DNA of 64,000 bases from Sphaerobacter thermophilus DSM 20745 (lineage in GTDB: Bacteria > Chloroflexota > Chloroflexia > Thermomicrobiales > Thermomicrobiaceae), in contig NC_013523.1 of NCBI RefSeq assembly GCF_000024985.1, positions 2,232,001 through 2,296,000 on the forward strand. Reading direction: 5' to 3'. Shown piece by piece: positions 1 to 8,241 of this stretch. The stretch's first letter is position 1. Each line of letters begins with the position of its first letter. Below the pieces are notes generated by a model that saw only the letters and a list, made by a program, of their open reading frames with translations, ran no database searches and was not told where the DNA came from. The translations under genes and the position numbers were made by a program.

Positions 1-645
1 CGCCTCGCGGATGTGGTAGCCGCTGATGCTGATCGTGTTCCAGTTGGGCAGGTGCTCACGGCAGTAGGCGAAGGTGTCGGTGACAAGGCGCATGGATGGC
101 CGGGGCGGGAAGATGTACGTCCCGCGGGCGGCGTACTCCTTCAGGATGTCGTTCTGGATGGTGCCGCCCAGCTTCGCCGGGTCCACCCCCTGCTCCTCGG
201 CGACGATCTGGTAGAGGAGCAGCAGGAGTGAGGCGGGGGCGTTGATCGTCATCGAGGTGGTGACCGAGGAGAGGTCGATCCCGTCGAACAGCCGGCGCAT
301 GTCGTCGAGCGTGCTGATGGCGACACCAACGCGACCGACCTCGGCCCGCGCCGCCGGGTGATCGGAGTCGTAGCCGAGTTGGGTCGGCAGGTCGAAGGCG
401 ACGCTCAGCCCGGTCTGCCCACGCTCCAGGAGGAGCCGGAAACGGCGGTTGGTCTCCTCGGCCGAGGAGAAGCCGGCGTACTGGCGCATCGTCCAGCGGC
501 GGCCCCGGTACATCGTCGGGTAGATGCCGCGCGTGAATGGGTACTCGCCCGGGTCCGGCTCGGGCGGGCGTTCCTTCGCGCGGTAGACCGGTTCGATGAC
601 GATGCCGGAGTCGGTCACGACCTCCCGGCGCCCCTTCTCGGCCAT
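1..645 (-). CDS. Methylmalonyl-CoA mutase, large (catalytic) subunit, N-terminal part
   Basis: The enzyme interconverts methylmalonyl-CoA and succinyl-CoA with adenosylcobalamin, feeding propionate-type carbon into the TCA cycle. Only the first 215 codons are present; the gene runs off the left edge. Family motifs seen are [12 protein letters not shown] (about residues 36-46), the substrate-barrel segment AFDLPTQLG (83-91), [11 protein letters not shown] (161-171) and [10 protein letters not shown] at the cut end. The ATG at 645 is chosen because it gives the usual short lead-in before the family begins; longer open frames here are out of frame with it. Methylmalonyl-CoA epimerase lies 173 bp upstream on the same strand, as expected for one pathway. 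Whether the B12-binding domain is on this chain cannot be seen. Confidence 0.95.
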   Translation of the reverse strand, partial: MAEKGRREVVTDSGIVIEPVYRAKERPPEPDPGEYPFTRGIYPTMYRGRRWTMRQYAGFSSAEETNRRFRLLLERGQTGLSVAFDLPTQLGYDSDHPAARAEVGRVGVAISTLDDMRRLFDGIDLSSVTTSMTINAPASLLLLLYQIVAEEQGVDPAKLGGTIQNDILKEYAARGTYIFPPRPSMRLVTDTFAYCREHLPNWNTISISGYHIREA

Positions 646-818
646 CGGATGCTCCTCTGTGCGTCATGCGTCACGCGTCATCAGTGGTCTGTGAGGCGTG
701 TTCCGTGTTGCGTGTTCCGTGTTGCGTTGCCATTGTTCCGACGTCGCTGGTGAAGCCACCGAATACGCAACACGCATCACGCAACACGGATGACCAATGA
801 CGTATCACGCATGACGTC
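646..818. repeat. Family B short-word repeat between mutase and epimerase
   Basis: The spacer is almost entirely made of two short words and their variants: gcgtcatgcgtcacgcgtcat near 660-681, then alternating cgtgttccgtgttgcgt at about 697-727, and their complement aatacgcaacacgcatcacgc at about 764-784, ending in atgacgtatcacgcatgacg. The two arms are complementary, so the spacer could fold into a long imperfect hairpin. The same words recur at 32.1, 37.4, 38.7-38.9, 52.6 and 63.2-63.4 kb. No gene is seen. Confidence 0.75.
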
Positions 819-1235
819 TCACTCCACCTCCACCAACTCCACCAGCACGCCGCCGCAGGAGCGGGGGTGGAGGAAGGCGATGCGCCAGTCGTGGATGCCC
901 CGCCGGGGCTCGGCGTCGATCAGCTCGATCCCGGCCTCGGCCAGCCGGCGCAGCGTCCCGTCCAGATCGCGCACGCCGAAGGCCACGTGGTGCATCCCGT
1001 CGCCGCGCGCCTCCAGGAACCGTGCCACGCCGGTGTCAGGGATCGTCGGCGTCAGCAGCTCGACGTAGCCCGGCCCGGCGTGGAAGGAGGCGACGCGCAC
1101 GCCCTGATCGGCAACGTCGAACACCTCCGGCTCACCGAAGCCCAGCGTGCGGTAGCGCGCCACCGCCGCCTCAAGGTCATGCACGACGATGCCGACGTGG
1201 TGGAGGGCCGGTTGCCCGAGCACCTCCGGGATCAT
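819..1235 (-). CDS. mce: Methylmalonyl-CoA epimerase (VOC superfamily)
   Basis: A 138-residue vicinal-oxygen-chelate protein of the usual length for methylmalonyl-CoA epimerase, which converts the (2S) form to the (2R) substrate of the mutase. Two VOC repeats are visible. Likely metal ligands are H12/H13 in ALHHVGIVV, H82/H83 in GMHHVAFGV and E133 in LVELVEVE, the typical His-His-Glu pattern. It starts 7 bp after the minE stop, so it is probably translated from the same transcript as the min genes. The mutase follows downstream. Confidence 0.93.
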   Translation of the reverse strand: MIPEVLGQPALHHVGIVVHDLEAAVARYRTLGFGEPEVFDVADQGVRVASFHAGPGYVELLTPTIPDTGVARFLEARGDGMHHVAFGVRDLDGTLRRLAEAGIELIDAEPRRGIHDWRIAFLHPRSCGGVLVELVEVE

Positions 1236-1242
1236 GGGCCCC

Positions 1243-1530
1243 CTACCTTCGCTGCGGCACCCCAGAGCGGCGCACCGGTACGTTTGCCGTCAGGCTCTCG
1301 CCTCGCTCACCCCGGGTGATGTGGATCTGCAGGGCGTCGGCGTCGATGTCGAGGTGGCGCGAGAGGATCTTGACGATGTCCTGGCGGATAGCCTCCATCG
1401 CGGCCGGCGTCAACTTGACGTGGTCTTGGATCAAGACCTCGACAAGCCGCTGCTTGGCCACACTGGCGCTCGCGGGTTGGGACGATCGCGACGCCTGGCG
1501 GCGGCCAAACAACGTGTCGAACAGGCCCAT
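1243..1530 (-). CDS. minE: Cell division topological specificity factor MinE
   Basis: A 95-residue protein of MinE length. MinE stimulates MinD ATPase and drives pole-to-pole oscillation of MinCD. Seen here are an N-terminal amphipathic stretch MGLFDTLFG that could target the membrane, the MinD-interacting segment AKQRLVEVLIQDH and a C-terminal topological-specificity domain with IRQDIVKILSRHL and ITRGER. Its ATG shares one base with the minD stop (TGATG), so the two are translationally coupled. MinE is not universal in single-membrane bacteria, so a full minCDE set is informative. Confidence 0.93.
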   Translation of the reverse strand: MGLFDTLFGRRQASRSSQPASASVAKQRLVEVLIQDHVKLTPAAMEAIRQDIVKILSRHLDIDADALQIHITRGERGESLTANVPVRRSGVPQRR

Positions 1531-2393
1531 CAGCCCCCTCCTCCCCGAACCGCGACGCCACCCTGGTTGCCGCCGCCCAGGCCGATCGCTCGGAGGAAGC
1601 GGCGGAAGGCGCCGTCCGGCTCTTCCATCACCATCAGCGGCACATCCTGCCCAGTCAGCCGCGCGGCGATGTTGCGAAATGCCTGCCCAGCACGCGAGCG
1701 GGGATCGAGCGCGGCCGGCTCGCCCCGGTTGGTGGACGTCACGATCGTCTCGTCATCCGGCACGATCCCCAGGAGGGGAATCGAGAGGATGTCGGTGACA
1801 TCCTCGACGCTCATCATGTCGCCCCGCCGCACCAGCATCGGGTTCAAGCGGTTGACGATGAGCCGGGGAGTCGGCAACTCCGCCGCCTCCACCAGGCCGA
1901 TGATCCGATCGGCGTCGCGTACCGACGACACCTCCGGGTTCGTCACCACCACGACCTCGTCCGCGCCCGCGATCGAGTTGCGGAAGCCCTGCTCGATCCC
2001 GGCCGGGGAGTCGATCAGGATGAAGTCGAACTGCCGCCGCAGCTCATCGCACAGCGCCTTCATCTGCTGCGGCGAGACCGCTTCCTTCTCACGCGTCTGT
2101 GCTGCCGGGATCAGGTGCAGGCTGTTGAGCCGCTTATCGCGGATCATCGCCTGCCGCAGCCGGCAGTTGCCCTCAACGACGTCGACAAGATCGTAGACGA
2201 TCCGATTCTCCAGGCCAAGCACGATGTCAAGGTTGCGCAGGCCGATATCGGCGTCAATCAGGACGACCGACTTGCCCAGGGCCGCCAGCGCGGCACCGAC
2301 GTTGGCCGTCGTGGTTGTCTTGCCGACCCCGCCCTTCCCCGAGGTGAATGTGATGACGCGTCCGAGGGTGGTCTGCTGCTGTTCCTCTCCCAT
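1530..2393 (-). CDS. minD: Septum site-determining ATPase MinD
   Basis: A membrane-associating ParA/MinD-family ATPase that recruits MinC to block polar Z-rings. The deviant Walker A motif SGKGGVGKTT lies at residues 18-27 with both signature lysines (K20, K25), and DADIGLRNLD follows. Near the C-terminus, FRRFLRAIGLG looks like the amphipathic membrane-targeting helix; it is followed by an unusual glycine-rich tail. The ATG at 2393 is preferred over an upstream in-frame start at 2453 because GAGGTGGGG sits just before it. It has 287 residues and lies between minC and minE. Confidence 0.95.
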   Translation of the reverse strand: MGEEQQQTTLGRVITFTSGKGGVGKTTTTANVGAALAALGKSVVLIDADIGLRNLDIVLGLENRIVYDLVDVVEGNCRLRQAMIRDKRLNSLHLIPAAQTREKEAVSPQQMKALCDELRRQFDFILIDSPAGIEQGFRNSIAGADEVVVVTNPEVSSVRDADRIIGLVEAAELPTPRLIVNRLNPMLVRRGDMMSVEDVTDILSIPLLGIVPDDETIVTSTNRGEPAALDPRSRAGQAFRNIAARLTGQDVPLMVMEEPDGAFRRFLRAIGLGGGNQGGVAVRGGGG

Positions 2394-2460
2394 AGTCCCC
2401 ACCTCTATCAGGCGGTCCGGTCCCGGTACGCCGGGCGCCGCGGCGCCCGGCACCCCCGCC

Positions 2461-3177
2461 TCAGCGGCTCAACCGGTCCGCCCGCCACGACTCGACGACG
2501 ATCTCACCGTCCTGGATCCGAGCGAGCATCGGCCCCTCGGCCCGTGCGCCCTGCTCATCGGGAGGGCGAGCAAAGATGCGACCGATGCGCAGCTGCGTCG
2601 GCATCAAGCGGAGGGCACAGATGACGGCACCAGGATCGCCATCGATCCCGGCGTGGACCGTCCCGCGGATCGCCCCCCAGACGACGACGTCACCGGCGGC
2701 ATAGACCTCGGCCCCGGCGTTGACGTCACCCATGATCACCACGTCGCCGTCACTCTGCACCGACGATCCCGACCGCAGGGTCCGGCGCACGTAGAGTGCA
2801 ACCCGCTCCCCCTCCGCGGCCGCCGGGGCGTCGCGATTGATCCCCTCGTCGCGGCTGACGAGGCGCAGCGGGTGGTAGCCCCAGGTGTGGAGCAACTCCC
2901 GGTGCGCGGGCACGCTGGCGGTGACGGTGCGCAGGGTGATCCCGCGCTCGGCCAGCAGCGCCCGCAGCGCGACGATTTCTTCCACGTTGGGGACGCGGGT
3001 GCCGTAGTCCAATACGATCTCCGCCTGCCGGAAGAAGTCGCCCCCGCTGTCGATGTGGCTGCGCACCTGGCCGAGCAGGACCGGCAGCGGCACTTCGGGT
3101 GGCAACTGGATGACGAGGCCGTCCTGGGTGCCGCGCACCCGGACCTGTCCCGACTCGCTGCGGTGCGGCTCCGCCAT
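2461..3177 (-). CDS. minC: Septum site-determining protein MinC
   Basis: An FtsZ-assembly inhibitor of about 238 residues. The N-terminal part (about 1-95) resembles the FtsZ-binding domain. The C-terminal part carries the beta-helix repeats typical of MinC, seen as SDGDVVIMGDVNAGAEVYA, GDVVVWGAIRGTVHAG and the MinD-binding end. The start at 3177 has AAGGAG upstream. An alternative ATG at 3255 overlaps the mrdA stop as ATGA and would add 26 poorly conserved residues, so it cannot be excluded. The order is mreD-mrdA-minC-minD-minE. Confidence 0.9.
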   Translation of the reverse strand: MAEPHRSESGQVRVRGTQDGLVIQLPPEVPLPVLLGQVRSHIDSGGDFFRQAEIVLDYGTRVPNVEEIVALRALLAERGITLRTVTASVPAHRELLHTWGYHPLRLVSRDEGINRDAPAAAEGERVALYVRRTLRSGSSVQSDGDVVIMGDVNAGAEVYAAGDVVVWGAIRGTVHAGIDGDPGAVICALRLMPTQLRIGRIFARPPDEQGARAEGPMLARIQDGEIVVESWRADRLSR

Positions 3178-3251
3178 CGGACCCCGCTCCTTCCTAACAC
3201 CGAACTGGACGCCGGGTCCGGCCGGCGCCCCGCGCGCCCTGGGCGCGCGCC

Positions 3252-5516
3252 TCATACCGCCTGCGGCGTCTTCCCGAAGTAGGCGGCGAGGACCGCGTCC
3301 GCCACCGGGGTCGACACGACCGCCCCTTCCCCGCCCGCCGGAATCAGTACGGTCACCACGATCTCGGGATCGTCGTACGGGGCAAAGGCGGTGAACCAGG
3401 CATGCGACTGCCTGTACTTCCCGTCGACAGCGACGCCATACTCGGCAGTCCCGGTCTTCCCGGCGATCGGAATGTCGTCGCCCGTCCGGGGAAACTTGCC
3501 GTAGGCCGTCCCGATGCGGTCCGTTATGGTGCGCCGCATCCCGCGCCGCACCGTCTCAATGTGCTCGGGCGCCACGTTCAGCCGGTGCACGACCTCCGGC
3601 TCGAAGCGCCGGATAATGTTACCCGCTCCATCAGCCAGTGCCTCAACCAGCCGCGGCCGGTAGTAGGTTCCCCCGTTGGCGATTGCCGCGATCCCGCATG
3701 TCAACTGCAGCGGCGTGCACGACAAGTGCCCCTGGCCGATGGAGACGTTAATAGTATCGCCGACAGACCAGTATTCGCGCAAAGGGGATTGGAACAACCA
3801 CTTGGGGTTCGGCACGACTCCCGAGGCCTCGGAAGCCAGCTCGATCCCCGTCGGCGCGCCCAGGCGGAACTCCTTGGTCAGCCCCTCATGGATCCGATCG
3901 ATCCCGAGACCGTGGAAGAAGTAGGGCTGCGGGTCCCCGGGATTGTAGTAGTGCAGGGGCAAATCGGCCCCCTCCGCCTGCTGGTTCGGCGCGCCCACGT
4001 TGTAGAAGTAGACGTCGCACGAGACGGCGATGGCCTCCTCCATCGCCACCGCGCCGTGGCCGTTCTGCACCCAGCAGTAGTAGTACTGGCCGCCGGATTC
4101 GTCTCCCACCACCGGCACGCGGATCTGCCCAGCACAGTAGACGTGGTCCTGCGGCCCGATGACACCCGCCTCGAGCCCCAGGCAGGCCAGGAGCGGCTTG
4201 ATCACGGAGCCGGGTGGGAACTCGCCGCTGATGGCGAAGTTCGTCAGCGGCTTGAACGGGTCGTTGAGATAGGCGTCGTACTGCTCCTGGGAGATGCCGT
4301 CGACGAAGAGCTGATTGTCGAACGTCGGCCAGCTCACCAGCGCCAGGATCGCACCGGTGCGCGGGTCGAGCGCGATGACCACACCGCTCCCGACCGGGTC
4401 CCGCCCATCTTTCATGGCTGCCTCGTTGGCCGCGGCGATCCCCTCGCGCAGCGCCTCCGTCGCCTTCAACTGGAAGTCGCGGTCGATCGTCAGGACGACC
4501 GTGTGGCCGGGCTGGGGATCCTGGCGCAGGGATTCCAGCTCGTTGACCTTCACCCCGTGGGCGTCGACCTGCACCCAGCGCAGCCCGTGCTGTCCCCGCA
4601 GCACCCCCTCCATGTGCTCCTCGATGCCGCCCCGGCCGACCCAGTCGTCGAAGAGGTAATTCCCGTCCGGGCCTCCAGCCGCCTCGTACTCCTCCTTCGT
4701 GATCGGCCCGACGTAGCCGAGGATGTGGGAGAACTCCGGCCCGGCGGGGTACTGGCGCACCAGCGTCTCGTCGCTGACCTCCACGCCCTTCAGGTACAAC
4801 CGGTTTCCCTCGATGGCGAGCGCCACCTCCCGGTCCACGTCCTTCTTGAGCAGGACCGGCCGCGGCGCACCCGGGTTGGCCTCCAGGGTATAGCGGACGC
4901 GGTCCATGACGTGGACGCCCGGGAGCCGCTTGACCTCCTCGCGGAGCCGCGCGGCCTCTTCGGGAGAGAGATCTTCGCGAATGATGTACAGATCGTCAGA
5001 ACTGCCGCTGCGCAGCACGCTCCCCAGCAGGCGGGCCGGCTCGATCCCGACCAGCGCCGCCAGCTCGCGCAGCACATACTCTTCGGACCCCTCGGGCAGC
5101 GCCGAGCGACGGACGACGAGCAGGTCCCGCAGGTCGAGCAGCCGGACGAGCTGCTCGGCGATGGCGTCAGCTTCTTCGGAGTCGTCGGGGAAGAGAGCCG
5201 GCACGACCGAGACGGTCCAGCTGATGCGGTTCTCGGCCAGGACGTTCCCGTTCCGATCGACAATCAACCCGCGCGGGGCGCGGATCGGCTCGTCGCGGAA
5301 CTGGTTGCCGGCGGCCGCCAGCTCGTACTCGGCGGCGTCGATCACCTGCATCTTGAACAGCTTGGCCACCAGAGCGCCGAAGCCACTGAGGAACAGCCCC
5401 TTGAGCAGGAAGGCGCGCCGCGTGAGGAACACGGCGTCGTCCGGCCGGTTGTCGGCGCGCCGCCGTTTCCGGTCCGCTGGGCGGACCAGCTCCATGCGCT
5501 TATGCCCGCGCCGCAC
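3252..5516 (-). CDS. mrdA: Penicillin-binding protein 2 (elongation transpeptidase)
   Basis: A class B PBP of 754 residues that cross-links peptidoglycan during cell elongation. In order it has a basic N-terminus, one membrane segment (about 35-55, FLLKGLFLSGFGALVAKLF), a dimerisation domain containing RGLIVDRNGNVLA, and the transpeptidase domain. The catalytic SxxK is S437-V-I-K440 in GEFPPGSVIK, followed by an SCD box in the SxN position and KTGTAEYG. The GTG at 5516 overlaps mreD by 17 bp and has GGGGGTGGGG upstream. An ATG at 5495 is a plausible alternative start. Confidence 0.95.
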   Translation of the reverse strand: MRRGHKRMELVRPADRKRRRADNRPDDAVFLTRRAFLLKGLFLSGFGALVAKLFKMQVIDAAEYELAAAGNQFRDEPIRAPRGLIVDRNGNVLAENRISWTVSVVPALFPDDSEEADAIAEQLVRLLDLRDLLVVRRSALPEGSEEYVLRELAALVGIEPARLLGSVLRSGSSDDLYIIREDLSPEEAARLREEVKRLPGVHVMDRVRYTLEANPGAPRPVLLKKDVDREVALAIEGNRLYLKGVEVSDETLVRQYPAGPEFSHILGYVGPITKEEYEAAGGPDGNYLFDDWVGRGGIEEHMEGVLRGQHGLRWVQVDAHGVKVNELESLRQDPQPGHTVVLTIDRDFQLKATEALREGIAAANEAAMKDGRDPVGSGVVIALDPRTGAILALVSWPTFDNQLFVDGISQEQYDAYLNDPFKPLTNFAISGEFPPGSVIKPLLACLGLEAGVIGPQDHVYCAGQIRVPVVGDESGGQYYYCWVQNGHGAVAMEEAIAVSCDVYFYNVGAPNQQAEGADLPLHYYNPGDPQPYFFHGLGIDRIHEGLTKEFRLGAPTGIELASEASGVVPNPKWLFQSPLREYWSVGDTINVSIGQGHLSCTPLQLTCGIAAIANGGTYYRPRLVEALADGAGNIIRRFEPEVVHRLNVAPEHIETVRRGMRRTITDRIGTAYGKFPRTGDDIPIAGKTGTAEYGVAVDGKYRQSHAWFTAFAPYDDPEIVVTVLIPAGGEGAVVSTPVADAVLAAYFGKTPQAV

Positions 5517-5997
5517 GCCCCACCCCCATACGCTCCATCAGCAGCACGAACAGGTACATCGGTGGCACCACCATCACGTTGAGCAGCGCCGTCAGGATGC
5601 CCAGTCGCACGCTCGCCAGGAACGGATAGCTCGTCCCGGCAAGGAGCGATACGAGCAGCGTCACGACGTGGTGAGCCAGCGTGGCCCCGACCACCGCCAC
5701 CAGCGGGATGATCAAGCCGCTGTGGAAGAGCCGTCGCCGCGCAAGACCCCCGATCAGCGCGACGGGTACCAGTGCCAGCCCGTTGGACCCGAGCGGGTCG
5801 AGCGTCAGGACATCAAGCAGCAGCCCGAGCGGGAAGACCCAGAGCAGCCCCTCGGGCGCGCCCCGCAGCCCGCTCCAGACGAGCACGAGGACGAGGATGA
5901 GGTTCGGGCCGATCCCGAGCACATTGACAACCGGGAACACCGTGATCTGCACAAATGCCGTGATGATGAGGATCAGCGCAAAGAAGAGGCGTGTCAC
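5500..5997 (-). CDS. mreD: Rod shape-determining protein MreD
   Basis: A small polytopic membrane protein of the elongation machinery, with about five hydrophobic segments and a body typical of MreD (LILVLVLVWSGLRG, FPLGLLLDVLTLDPLG, PPMYLFVLLMERMG). The GTG at 5997 gives 165 residues, the usual family size. An ATG at 6135 in the same frame would add 46 hydrophilic, atypical residues. It leads the operon, yet the usual partners mreB and mreC are not upstream; the next gene is divergent. It overlaps mrdA slightly. Confidence 0.85.
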   Translation of the reverse strand: MTRLFFALILIITAFVQITVFPVVNVLGIGPNLILVLVLVWSGLRGAPEGLLWVFPLGLLLDVLTLDPLGSNGLALVPVALIGGLARRRLFHSGLIIPLVAVVGATLAHHVVTLLVSLLAGTSYPFLASVRLGILTALLNVMVVPPMYLFVLLMERMGVGRAARA

Positions 5998-6377
5998 CCT
6001 CGCCGCGTCGCCCCGCTCGTTGTCGGAAACGGACTGCCACCCATCCCGGCGAATCGTATCATAGGCCCTCTCGGGGCCACAAACGGATAGCGGGCCCGAA
6101 CCAAAGCGCCGGCAGGATGAACGTTGAGGAATCACCCCCCGGTAAACCTTTCAGCAGCCTGCGACGTCACTCATGAGTCATCCGGAGCGACGCGAAGGAT
6201 GACACGGTGGTGATTCTGGCCTGTCGCGACCTTACGTCAACTTCGATGGTGCCGGCGCTCCTGAGGCTCTTGAGGCAGCGACCGGGGCAACCGGGATGAC
6301 AACGTTAGCGCGCGGCCTGACAATAGGTCGCCGAGCGGAACGGTCGGGCACGCCGTAATCTGTATCGAGGAGGAACG
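5998..6377. other. Divergent intergenic region between mreD and the PfpI-like gene
   Basis: No convincing gene unless mreD uses the upstream ATG at 6135. It holds an inverted repeat, GTCATCC at 6177-6183 and GGATGAC at 6197-6203, resembling the terminal words of a repeat near 45.3 kb. On the minus strand CCTATGATACG near 6055-6065 is a possible -10 region for the mreD operon, but no good -35 box is seen. GAGGAGGAACG at 6367-6377 is the ribosome binding site of the next gene. Confidence 0.5.
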
Positions 6378-6941
6378 ATGAAGTTTGCCTTCGTGATCTA
6401 CGACGGGATGACAGCCCTCGATTTCATCGGCGCCTATGACCCGCTCACGCGCCTCAAGACGATGGGATTCATGCCTGAAGTTACCTGGGACATCTGCGCC
6501 TACACCGCGGAGGTGCGAGACGGCTCCGGGCTGCAATTCACGCCCACCCGCATCGGCGAGCCGCTCGCGGGGTACGATCTGGTCTACGTGCCGGGTGGCT
6601 TCGGCACCCGCACGCTGGTTCAGGATGCGGGGTTCCTGGCCTGGCTGGCGACGGCCCGCGACAGCCGTTGCCTGGCCTCGGTCTGCACCGGGTCGCTCCT
6701 GCTGGGAGCGGCGGGGCTGCTCGCCGGCCGCAGGGCAACCAGCCACCCATCCGCCTACGACGAGCTGCGTGCCTACACGCCGCAGGTCGTGGATGAGCGC
6801 GTGGTGGACGAGGGGAACCTCGTCACCGGCCGGGGCGTCTCCAGCTCCATCGACCTGGGGCTCTACCTGGTGGAACGCATCGCCGGACCGGAGGTCAAGG
6901 CCCGCATCAAGCAGCAGATGGACTACCCCTACGGTGCATAA
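6378..6941 (+). CDS. DJ-1/PfpI family protein (isonitrile hydratase-like)
   Basis: A 187-residue cytoplasmic protein of the DJ-1/PfpI superfamily. The nucleophile-elbow cysteine is C103 in SVCTGSLLLGAAGLL, followed by GRRATSHPSAYDEL, a pattern typical of isonitrile hydratase-like and ThiJ-like members. The start YDGMTALDFIG carries the acidic residue (D15) that pairs with the cysteine in these enzymes. The ribosome binding site GAGGAGGAACG directly precedes the ATG. Substrate is unknown; hydratase, protease-like or glyoxalase-like activity cannot be separated from sequence alone. Confidence 0.85.
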   Translation: MKFAFVIYDGMTALDFIGAYDPLTRLKTMGFMPEVTWDICAYTAEVRDGSGLQFTPTRIGEPLAGYDLVYVPGGFGTRTLVQDAGFLAWLATARDSRCLASVCTGSLLLGAAGLLAGRRATSHPSAYDELRAYTPQVVDERVVDEGNLVTGRGVSSSIDLGLYLVERIAGPEVKARIKQQMDYPYGA

Positions 6942-7046
6942 CTGGGGGGGGACGCCATCCCGAGAGCGCCGGCGGCGGGACAACATCGGGGGTATGAGAG
7001 AGCGCGGGCACGCGGCCGGCGCTCCGTGGAAGGGGAGAAGCATCTC

Positions 7047-7376
7047 GTGGCAACCATCGAGGACTTTGAGAAGATCGACATGCGGGTCGGCCGGATCATC
7101 GAGGTTGAGGAGTTCCCGGAGGCCCGCAAGCCGTCCTACAAGCTCACTATCGACTTCGGCCCGCTCGGTATCCGCCGCTCGTCGGCCGGATTGAAGCCCT
7201 ATTACCAGCCGGAGGAGCTGATCGGGCGCCAGGTGGTCTGCGTGGTCAACTTCCCGCCGCGCCGCGTCGCGGGCTTCCCGTCGGAGGTTCTGGTGCTGGG
7301 AGCTATGCAGGCTGACGGCCGCGTCGTCCTGCTCCAGCCGGATCGCGAGTCGGAACTGGCAGCCCCGATCGCCTGA
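7047..7376 (+). CDS. csaA: CsaA-like tRNA-binding domain protein
   Basis: About 109 residues, nearly all one tRNA-binding (EMAP II-like) OB-fold, matching the secretion-chaperone-like protein CsaA in length. Visible are FEKIDMRVGRIIEVEEFPEARKPS, the core LTIDFGPLGIRRSSAGL and FPPRRVAGFPSEVLVLGA. CsaA proteins are dimers reported to bind tRNA or act as chaperones. The GTG at 7047 is chosen since GGGGAG precedes it; a GTG at 7026 is in frame. It lies downstream of the PfpI-like gene on the same strand and converges on uppP. Confidence 0.88.
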   Translation: MATIEDFEKIDMRVGRIIEVEEFPEARKPSYKLTIDFGPLGIRRSSAGLKPYYQPEELIGRQVVCVVNFPPRRVAGFPSEVLVLGAMQADGRVVLLQPDRESELAAPIA

Positions 7377-7401
7377 TCGATCACTCCGCCGACCGGGGTG
7401 T

Positions 7402-8241
7402 CTAGCGCACCCCGGTCGCGACCAAGGCTAGGAGCAGCACGCCCAACCCAAGCCGGTAGACGACGAAGATCATCGTCGAACGCGTCCGCAGATAGCGCAG
7501 CAGGAACGCGATGGCGAGGTAGCCGACGATGGCAGCGGTAGCCATCCCGGCGAGGAAGGACTGCCCCTCCCCCGGGGCCAGCCCGGTTTCCATGAGTGAG
7601 CGCGTCTCCAGCACGCCCGCGCCGACGATGGCCGGGATGCCGAGCAGGAACGAGAAGCGTGCCGCCGCATCCCGCTGCAGCCCGCGGAAGAGCGCTGCGG
7701 TGATGGTGCTGCCCGAACGCGACACCCCCGGCAGCAGCGCCAGCGCCTGGGCCAGTCCGACCACCAACCCGTCGCCGGCGTTGATGCACTCGACCGGTCG
7801 GCAGTGCTTGGCGACCCGCTCGGCCAGGGCGAGGAGCGCACCGAGAGCGATCAGGAGGAGCGCCACGAGGACGATGGCGGTGTTCCCCCCGGCGCCTCCG
7901 TGGAAGAAGGAGTCGATCGTGTCGTTTGCGACGAACCCGACGATGGCGGCCGGGATCGAGCCGAGGATGATGATCCAGCCCATCCGCGCCATCGGGTCGG
8001 CCAGCGGACGGCGCTCGATCAGCCCGCGCGGCACGGCCACGGCGATCTGAAAGATCTCCCGCCGGAAATAGACCAGCACCGCGACCAGCGTTCCGAGGTG
8101 CAGGGCGACGTCGAACGTCAGGCCCGACTCCTCCCAGCCGAACAACCAGGGAATGATGATCAGGTGGGCCGAACTGCTGATCGGCAGGAACTCGGTCAGG
8201 CCCTGGACCGCGCCCAGGACAATCGCGCGCAGGACGTCCAC
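7402..8241 (-). CDS. uppP: Undecaprenyl-diphosphatase (UppP/BacA)
   Basis: A 279-residue polytopic membrane enzyme that dephosphorylates undecaprenyl pyrophosphate to recycle the lipid carrier for peptidoglycan; the family also gives bacitracin tolerance. Both signature segments are present: QGLTEFLPISSSAHL near the N-terminus with catalytic Glu, and LPGVSRSGSTI at about 170. About eight hydrophobic segments follow. It starts with GTG immediately after the stop of the flippase-like gene (no spacing), so the two are co-translated. Confidence 0.95.
   Translation of the reverse strand: MDVLRAIVLGAVQGLTEFLPISSSAHLIIIPWLFGWEESGLTFDVALHLGTLVAVLVYFRREIFQIAVAVPRGLIERRPLADPMARMGWIIILGSIPAAIVGFVANDTIDSFFHGGAGGNTAIVLVALLLIALGALLALAERVAKHCRPVECINAGDGLVVGLAQALALLPGVSRSGSTITAALFRGLQRDAAARFSFLLGIPAIVGAGVLETRSLMETGLAPGEGQSFLAGMATAAIVGYLAIAFLLRYLRTRSTMIFVVYRLGLGVLLLALVATGVR

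Noticed and set aside
3402-5582. Plus-strand frame of 726 codons opposite mrdA
   Set aside because: The minus-strand gene has clear PBP2 motifs; the opposite frame shows no domain.
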